Positions 8,086-12,600 of a DNA stretch of 12,600 bases are shown piece after piece. The first letter of the stretch is position 1. Every line of letters begins with the position of its first letter. The translations under genes and the position numbers were made by a program. The notes beneath the pieces are model-generated. The model did not search any database. It was not told the DNA's origin and saw nothing but the letters and a program-made list of their open reading frames with translations. The stretch is from positions 10,688 through 23,287 of the forward strand of contig DDPL01000024.1 in the NCBI GenBank assembly GCA_002342175.1, read 5' to 3'. The stretch comes from Legionellales bacterium UBA2469. GTDB taxonomy: Bacteria > Pseudomonadota > Gammaproteobacteria > Legionellales > Legionellaceae.

Positions 8086-8901
8086 GTGCGTTGTTTGAAA
8101 TGGATAATATGCGGTGCTTTGTGTTCTTCCTCCTGGGCATGGAATGCCCAGGGACATCGTCTTGTCGTGAAGCTAGCTAATCAATATCTTTCACCCTCAG
8201 CAAGAATATACCTATCTTATACTCAAGATACGCATCATTTTAATGGGGATTTCACATCAATTTCAGATGCATCGGTTTGGATGGATAAGTATTATTCACC
8301 TAAATATCGTTTCCTAAGAAAATTACATTATATTCAAATTCCAGAGGGAAACGCGCGATATTTTCCAAAATATCAAGACAAATACAATGCATTGTTCGCA
8401 ATTGAATACGCGAAACAAGTTTTAAAATCAAATAAATCCACAGGGTTGCAAAAAGCGTTTGCAATGCGTGTGTTAATCCATATTGTTGCAGATATCCATC
8501 AGCCTTTACACACTATCAATGTTTACTCAGTTCGATATCCGTATGGAGATAGAGGGGGCAATTTAGTCCGAATCAAAAAACAACGTATTGCCAGAAATCT
8601 TCACTCATTTTGGGACAAAGGTGGAGGTTGGTTGATGGAGTCCGTGGAAGAAGATGACCAAAAAATCAAATCGTTACCGTATCGTCCCTGTTCGGGAAAT
8701 GAAAAGGACTGGGTGCAACAAAGTCATCAACTCGCAGTAAAAAATGCTTATCATTATCCTTATGCAAAAAAGCAATGGGACACATATGTTACAGAATCCC
8801 AATCCATAACCAAAAAGCAAATTCAATCTGCAGCTTGTCATTTAGCCAATATCATTGAGGAGCTTGCCAGGGAACAAATGCAATCTGGGCTATGGGTTTA
8901 A
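8086..8901 (+). CDS. Secreted S1/P1-type zinc-dependent nuclease
   Basis: 271-residue member of the S1/P1 nuclease (zinc phospholipase C-like) superfamily, which cleaves single-stranded DNA and RNA with a three-zinc centre. The signal peptide is expected to be cut at SWA18/W19, and the new N-terminal Trp is itself a zinc ligand. The nine predicted ligands, aligned by spacing to P1 nuclease, are W19, H24, D67 (SVWMD), H81 (LHYIQ), H132 and D136 (HIVAD), H142 (HQPLH), H173 and D177 (NLHSFWD). The GDRGGN motif (154-159) is also present. The start is GTG, supported by AGGA 7 nt upstream and by the signal peptide. An ATG at 8081 is out of frame and stops at once. The gene sits where pal is normally found and is probably co-transcribed with tolB. 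Its 3' end overlaps the convergent gene by 12 bp. Likely roles are nucleic-acid scavenging or virulence, in the periplasm or outside the cell. Confidence 0.93.
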   Translation: MRCLKWIICGALCSSSWAWNAQGHRLVVKLANQYLSPSARIYLSYTQDTHHFNGDFTSISDASVWMDKYYSPKYRFLRKLHYIQIPEGNARYFPKYQDKYNALFAIEYAKQVLKSNKSTGLQKAFAMRVLIHIVADIHQPLHTINVYSVRYPYGDRGGNLVRIKKQRIARNLHSFWDKGGGWLMESVEEDDQKIKSLPYRPCSGNEKDWVQQSHQLAVKNAYHYPYAKKQWDTYVTESQSITKKQIQSAACHLANIIEELAREQMQSGLWV

Positions 8902-10509
8902 ATCGCAATCTTCCGTAATGGGAGAAAGCTGCATTCTTGATGAAAAAGAACGTATAAATCTTCTAGGGGAGGGGTAGTTTAAGTGTGGAATATTTTCTTC
9001 TCTTGTCATTATCATTGCCTCTACTTCTTCCCATATTTGGAGTTGATCTGAAATAAGATGTTTTTTTTTGGATAACGATATAAGAAGATAAATCTCTTTC
9101 AAGGTATTTTTTGAATTATCATGATGATTCTTATAGAAGTATAACAACTCATACAAATGATCATGATTTGGATGTAAAATAATGCGCATGAAAAATTGCG
9201 GAATGAGCGCATTCAAATCGAGAAGCAAAGAAATGATAGATATAAAAGTTCTTTTTTGTTCGTCGTGTGTGTAGATGGTATTTAGTTTATAAATATCTAC
9301 TTCATGCTCCCATCCCACATGAGAAATATCAATAATGCAGGAATAAAGTGATTTGTAACATTCGTTGTGATGACAAAATTGAATGATTAAGGGATAGATG
9401 CTATCGATATTAGGATGATTACTGATATTTTGCCAAATAGTCCAAAATTGATTTGGTTCGTTATGAAATGACTCCCAAATGTATTTAAAAATATTGCATT
9501 TTATTTTTTGAAAATAACTGAAAGAATGAATGGGAGATAATGGTCTAGGTGTTAAGCAATCAATATCTGCTACTATATTTGCTTGTTTGGCATAATAAAA
9601 AAACTCATTTAAAGTATGGGAAATTTTGTCACGGCTAATTTTAATGCCCTCTTCTACAAGCGGTAGGAAATTAATATGAAAGAGAATTTTGTAATAAGTA
9701 TTGTGATCGAGTGAGTTTTTTAGTGAGGATAATGATAAATAATTATGATGATAAGTTGCGGTAAATTCCAAAATTTTTTGAATTATTTTATGACTCGGCG
9801 TATGTTCAGGAATCAATAAATCAAAGCATTGAAATAATTGCCGTGATAGCGCGTCGGTTTGATTTTTGGGATAAATACGAATAATAAAATTTAAAAAATC
9901 CTGTGCAAATATGTCTTGGTTATCATATAACGGCAAAAAAACATGAAGCTTATAGAAAATATTTAATACTAAAAATCGATAAGATGCATCCTGAAATATC
10001 AATTCTTTTATGTGTTCTGGAATAACAAAATTAGATAAAGTTGATGTCATCATTAAAAATTTGTCATCTTTTAGTAATTTAATAACTTGAACAATTGAAA
10101 TCTTTGGGGAATACCACATGATGATAGCATCTAAGGTTTCATCTGAAATTTGGTTATAGGTTTTCCAAAATGTGTAGATGGCATAAATGAGTGTGGATAA
10201 AATAAATCCAATACTTAGGATAACAAAAGTCGCTAGAGTAAAAATAATGACCGGGTTAAATATACCTAAACTTGCGCATAAGCTTGCAAAAAATAAGGGG
10301 TTGGATAGAAGAAAAATACTATATATTTCAAAGTTTAAAAAAGATAGACCAAGAGCTAAAAGCAACCAATAAAACAAATCCCAATTATAAGACCATAATA
10401 GCATCAATAAATGAAATTCATCATATATGTCTGGGGTGCCGGGGCATTCATGCTGGGCTAGTTCACCAATGGATTCTAAAACGTTAGAATCTTCCTGTGG
10501 CCTTATCAT
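8890..10509 (-). CDS. Unrecognised membrane-anchored protein, tandem paralog A
   Basis: 539-residue protein of no family I recognise. There is no signal peptide. A polar N-terminal tail (1-43) is followed by a strongly hydrophobic region (about 45-112) that should form two or three membrane helices, then a large Ile/Leu/Asn/His-rich domain (115-539) that reads as almost continuous helix, possibly a solenoid. The C-terminus is Ser/Arg-rich then acidic (SSRMQLSPITEDCDLNP). Collinear matches to the adjacent gene show tandem paralogy: EIYSIFLLSNPL (61-72), IPEHIKEL (163-170), YYAK (305-308), and IFKYIWESFH...FWTIW (340-359). The ATG at 10509 is preferred because the beginning then aligns with the paralog; a TTG at 10539 would add ten residues, and neither has a clear Shine-Dalgarno. 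It lies 71 bp downstream of the paralog and is probably co-transcribed. A host-interaction role is possible but is only inference. Confidence 0.82.
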   Translation of the reverse strand: MIRPQEDSNVLESIGELAQHECPGTPDIYDEFHLLMLLWSYNWDLFYWLLLALGLSFLNFEIYSIFLLSNPLFFASLCASLGIFNPVIIFTLATFVILSIGFILSTLIYAIYTFWKTYNQISDETLDAIIMWYSPKISIVQVIKLLKDDKFLMMTSTLSNFVIPEHIKELIFQDASYRFLVLNIFYKLHVFLPLYDNQDIFAQDFLNFIIRIYPKNQTDALSRQLFQCFDLLIPEHTPSHKIIQKILEFTATYHHNYLSLSSLKNSLDHNTYYKILFHINFLPLVEEGIKISRDKISHTLNEFFYYAKQANIVADIDCLTPRPLSPIHSFSYFQKIKCNIFKYIWESFHNEPNQFWTIWQNISNHPNIDSIYPLIIQFCHHNECYKSLYSCIIDISHVGWEHEVDIYKLNTIYTHDEQKRTFISIISLLLDLNALIPQFFMRIILHPNHDHLYELLYFYKNHHDNSKNTLKEIYLLISLSKKKHLISDQLQIWEEVEAMIMTREENIPHLNYPSPRRFIRSFSSRMQLSPITEDCDLNP

Positions 10510-10580
10510 ACAACATTTAGAATATTTAGTTTGGTTCAAAATACATCATATTTTATGAAATAGAAAGATAAAAAAAAAAT

Positions 10581-11957
10581 TTATGCATTTTTAGAAAAAA
10601 ATAAGTTGGAATGATTAGAGCTTGGTAAATTTATCAAACTCAATCGATGAAAAATAGAATGGCTTTGGGGATGAAAAATTCGATTGATAAGCTGTTGAAG
10701 ACTGTCGGGATGTGTTTTTAATTTTTTTTCTATAATTTCTAAATTATCCATGATTTTTATAACATTATCATTTGGAAAATTTATAAGACAACATTCCAAG
10801 CATAAATGAAGGGTTTGTAGATGTTGGCATTGTGAGATGAGCTCAAATGGAATTTTAAAATGCAGGGCTGCTTTGATAATGGAAACCATTTCCATACGAG
10901 GGTTTTCAATATTCGTGATATCCATTAAATTTTTATCAAGATTCGGGAGATTCTTGTGTTGCTTAATCACCGACTGGATAAATTCGAGGTGTTGATGATC
11001 ATGTATTTTATGCCATATTTTTAGAAATGTTTCAGGGCTGTCATGATACGTTTGGCATAACCATTCAAATATTTCTTGTTCAATGGGTAACGGATATTCT
11101 CCATTTAAATACGGGATAAGACTGTGAATGATTTTTGCAGTTTCTTGTGGTTGGTTCGGGTATTGTTCAATACACTTTGCGTAGTAAATCATTAATTGAG
11201 GAGTTTCTAGCAATTGTTGCAATAAATCAGGCTGTTGGTATGCATTTTGAATTTGCGGTAAATAATTTGTGTATGCGGAGCTGTTTTTTAATATATCAAT
11301 GAATTTTTCAGAATTTAGAAAGGCGCCATCCCATAAAAGTAGTCCTAAATGGCAGATATTTTCAATACGTTCATTTTGAGAGGGATCATCAAAGTGTTTA
11401 CCTAATAGTTCCAATAATTGTTGTTTGGTATTAATATCTCTATTTTCAGAAGTCAGGATCAATTGTAAGAGTGATATAACTTTTTCTAGATTTTCACATG
11501 CTTCTTCATTGAGCAGATATTCTTTAATCGATTCAGGGACGCCATCATGATTAAGCCATTGTGAAAGACTCACGAACTCTTCCTGTGTAATCATTGTTTT
11601 GAGTAAATCATAATAAATGGGATTTTGTATTTTCCACATATCGACAAGAGGTTGATATTGATTTTCAAATGTATGTATTGCAATACTTGCCAACTGAATA
11701 CTGTATATAAACCAACCCAGTATGAGACTTAAACAAATGAGAGCGAGGATATTGAGCAATCCTATAATAAATAATGAGTTTGCGCCAAGTAATATCCAAA
11801 ATTCAGTTATACATAAGGGATAAACAGAAATCAGTATTTTATAAAATTCAGTGATGAGAACACCACTAAAAAAAGATGTTGTCAGCCAATCTTGGGTTTG
11901 CCAACCTTTACGCCATATCAGTATCCATAGGGGTTCTGATTCATCCTGCTGATACAT
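10581..11957 (-). CDS. Unrecognised membrane-anchored protein, tandem paralog B
   Basis: 458-residue protein of no recognised family, with the same plan as its downstream neighbour. It has a short polar N-terminus with several Trp, a hydrophobic region of about two helices (about 48-95), and a long helical Gln/Leu/Ile-rich C-terminal domain. Matches to paralog A, in the same order, are EFYKILISVYPL (37-48), VPESIKEY (140-147), YYAK (258-261), IFEWLCQTYHDSPETFLKIW (296-315) and VSIIKAALHF (358-367). It is about 80 residues shorter than A; the growing offset between matches suggests several insertions in A rather than one truncation. The ATG at 11957 has an AGAGGA Shine-Dalgarno with a 7-nt spacer, which settles the start over a TTG at 11987. 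The gene diverges from the repeat protein across 110 bp. The first gene of the pair, it probably carries the promoter for both. Confidence 0.83.
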   Translation of the reverse strand: MYQQDESEPLWILIWRKGWQTQDWLTTSFFSGVLITEFYKILISVYPLCITEFWILLGANSLFIIGLLNILALICLSLILGWFIYSIQLASIAIHTFENQYQPLVDMWKIQNPIYYDLLKTMITQEEFVSLSQWLNHDGVPESIKEYLLNEEACENLEKVISLLQLILTSENRDINTKQQLLELLGKHFDDPSQNERIENICHLGLLLWDGAFLNSEKFIDILKNSSAYTNYLPQIQNAYQQPDLLQQLLETPQLMIYYAKCIEQYPNQPQETAKIIHSLIPYLNGEYPLPIEQEIFEWLCQTYHDSPETFLKIWHKIHDHQHLEFIQSVIKQHKNLPNLDKNLMDITNIENPRMEMVSIIKAALHFKIPFELISQCQHLQTLHLCLECCLINFPNDNVIKIMDNLEIIEKKLKTHPDSLQQLINRIFHPQSHSIFHRLSLINLPSSNHSNLFFSKNA

Positions 11958-11964
11958 CAACAAA

Positions 11965-11970
11965 TCCTCT
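11965..11970 (-). promoter_or_regulatory. Shine-Dalgarno of paralog B
   Basis: AGAGGA on the minus strand, 7 nt before the ATG at 11957. It decides the start codon over the in-frame TTG at 11987, which has no such site. Confidence 0.7.
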
Positions 11971-11991
11971 GGTGAGTTATTTATCAAATGA

Positions 11992-12020
11992 TTGTATTAT
12001 TTTTATTAGACATCTAATAT
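11992..12020 (+). promoter_or_regulatory. Possible promoter for the repeat-protein gene
   Basis: TTGTAT (11992-11997) and TAATAT (12015-12020) are separated by 17 bp, about 47 bp before the ATG at 12068. Each box matches consensus only partly (3/6 and 4/6), and the region is very AT-rich, so this is a candidate only. TATAAC at 12020-12025 is an alternative -10. Confidence 0.3.
12004..12019. promoter_or_regulatory. 16-bp inverted repeat between the divergent genes
   Basis: TATTAGA (12004-12010) and TCTAATA (12013-12019) are perfect reverse complements around a CA centre. The dyad overlaps the candidate -10 of the repeat-protein gene and lies 47 bp upstream of the paralog B start. A dimeric regulator bound there could control both directions. 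The symmetry is seen; the function is inferred, and the AT-rich context raises the odds of chance. Confidence 0.4.
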
Positions 12021-12067
12021 ATAACTTATATCTAAATGCTGTATAAGCTCAAGGGATGAGAATCAAA

Positions 12068-12600
12068 ATGGTTGATAAAGAAAAAATTAATAAGCCAGAA
12101 GAGTCCTCTGACGAAATTAGCAAACCCAAAAAAGTTAGAAAAGTTAAAGATAAGAAGGGTAAATCCCAACAAGAAGTTCAACAAGCTGAGGAAGTTCAAC
12201 GAGCTGAAGAAGTTCAACGAGCTGAAGAAGTTCAACAAGCTGAAGAAGTTCAACAAGCTACACCCCTAATGGATACAAAAACTTCTGATGATGTATGGGA
12301 TGATGATAGCGATCTTGTTGATTGGGATGAAGGATTAGATCCAGAAAAGCAAATGAATAAGATTATTCGTTCTTATAAGGAAATGCATGAAAAAGATTTC
12401 CAAGAAGCAATGAAAAAGTTAAAAGACCTTTCACCGAATGATCCGGCACTTGAAAATTTCGCTACTGATATTCAAACGCAATCTGAACAATTAGTTACAA
12501 AGGAACCTGTTAAGGCTGTTGAGGAACCTGTTAAGGCTGTTGAGGAACCTGTTAAGGCTGTTGAGGAACCTGTTAAGGCTGTTGAGGAACCTGTTAAGGC
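12068..12600 (+). CDS. Charged repeat protein with two tandem-repeat arrays (3' end outside window)
   Basis: Open frame from the ATG at 12068 to the right edge, 177 codons visible; function unknown. An in-frame ATG at 12056 would add four residues; AAGGG (12051-12055) abuts it, so the later start is more likely. There is no signal peptide or membrane helix in the visible part. Order: a Lys/Glu-rich head (1-35); five copies of the hexapeptide EVQ(Q/R)AE (36-64); a very acidic stretch with two Trp, DDVWDDDSDLVDWDEG (74-89); a helical segment (about 93-135) in which KDFQEAMKKLKDLSPNDP resembles the second helix of a TPR; then EPVKAVE heptapeptides from 146 onward. The highly charged, low-complexity make-up suggests an extended or coiled-coil protein, cytoplasmic or secreted by a system that needs no N-terminal signal. 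It diverges from the two paralogs and may share their control. Confidence 0.85.
   Translation, partial: MVDKEKINKPEESSDEISKPKKVRKVKDKKGKSQQEVQQAEEVQRAEEVQRAEEVQQAEEVQQATPLMDTKTSDDVWDDDSDLVDWDEGLDPEKQMNKIIRSYKEMHEKDFQEAMKKLKDLSPNDPALENFATDIQTQSEQLVTKEPVKAVEEPVKAVEEPVKAVEEPVKAVEEPVK
12173..12259 (+). repeat. 18-bp in-frame tandem repeat, five copies
   Basis: Units at 12173-12190, 12191-12208, 12209-12226, 12227-12244 and a 15-bp last unit 12245-12259 encode EVQ(Q/R)AE. Units differ by single changes (CAA or CGA at codon 4; GAG or GAA at codon 6). The unit length is a multiple of three, so copy-number change keeps the frame. Confidence 0.95.
12503..12600 (+). repeat. 21-bp identical in-frame tandem repeat, at least four and two-thirds copies
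   Basis: Units starting at 12503, 12524, 12545, 12566 and 12587 (the last cut by the window edge) encode EPVKAVE. All visible copies are identical base for base, including synonymous positions, so the array is recently expanded or homogenised. It has no spacers and continues past the window. Confidence 0.96.

Noticed and set aside
10560..10590. Possible rho-independent terminator after paralog B (T-run on the minus strand)
   Set aside because: The only stem is about six A-T pairs with no GC, too weak to support; paralog A is probably co-transcribed.
12032..12256. Open frame on the minus strand rich in Leu, Asn and Phe
   Set aside because: It is the antisense reading of the 18-bp repeat array and the Lys-rich head of the plus-strand gene; the apparent repeats arise from that.
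12072..12269. Lys-rich open frame on the plus strand
   Set aside because: It is a shifted reading of the repeat-protein gene. The frame starting at 12068 stays open to the window end, has the repeat units in register and reads as a plausible protein.
12503..12600. Regular repeat resembling a CRISPR array
   Set aside because: The 21-bp units are contiguous with no spacers and lie in frame inside a coding sequence.

Overview
The window looks like chromosomal DNA from an AT-rich gammaproteobacterium, most plausibly a host-associated member of or near the Legionellales. The support is the gene order ruvB-ybgC-tolQ-tolR-tolA-tolB, which is typical of gammaproteobacteria, the gammaproteobacterial type of MiaB, RuvB and TolB, the low GC content, and accessory genes for unrecognised membrane-anchored and repeat-rich proteins. 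This placement is inference; no rRNA or strict marker is present.

Left part (1-3261, all minus strand): miaB, a tRNA-37 methylthiotransferase cut by the window edge; then a 12-TM MFS transporter with a strong sigma-70-like promoter and an 18-bp perfect dyad in its leader; then a small, divergent PAP2-type membrane phosphatase. The MFS gene lies 45 bp upstream of miaB on the same strand and may read through into it.

Centre (3386-8901, plus strand): one compact operon, ruvB-ybgC-tolQ-tolR-tolA-tolB-S1/P1 nuclease. The first five genes are chained by four consecutive 4-bp ATGA stop/start overlaps. RuvB is the Holliday-junction branch-migration motor. YbgC to TolB build the proton-motive-force-driven Tol envelope machine. 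The last gene encodes an exported zinc-dependent nuclease with all nine predicted zinc ligands intact. ruvC and ruvA are not upstream, and pal and cpoB (ybgF), which normally follow tolB, are absent; the nuclease sits in pal's place.

Right part (8890-12600): an accessory region, visibly more AT-rich. Two adjacent minus-strand genes encode large proteins of no family I recognise. Each has a short N-terminal tail, a hydrophobic segment of two or three helices, and a long probably helical C-terminal domain. Collinear motifs show that they are diverged tandem paralogs. Divergent from them, across a 110-bp intergenic region with a 16-bp dyad, starts a highly charged protein with two in-frame tandem repeat arrays (an imperfect 18-bp unit and an exact 21-bp unit). 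It runs off the right edge. This paralog pair plus the repeat protein is the part most likely to be undescribed; a role at a host interface is possible but unproven.

No tRNA, rRNA, CRISPR array, insertion sequence or convincing rho-independent terminator was seen. No stretch over 300 bases lacks a gene; the longest gap, 2475-2685, holds the MFS promoter and leader.
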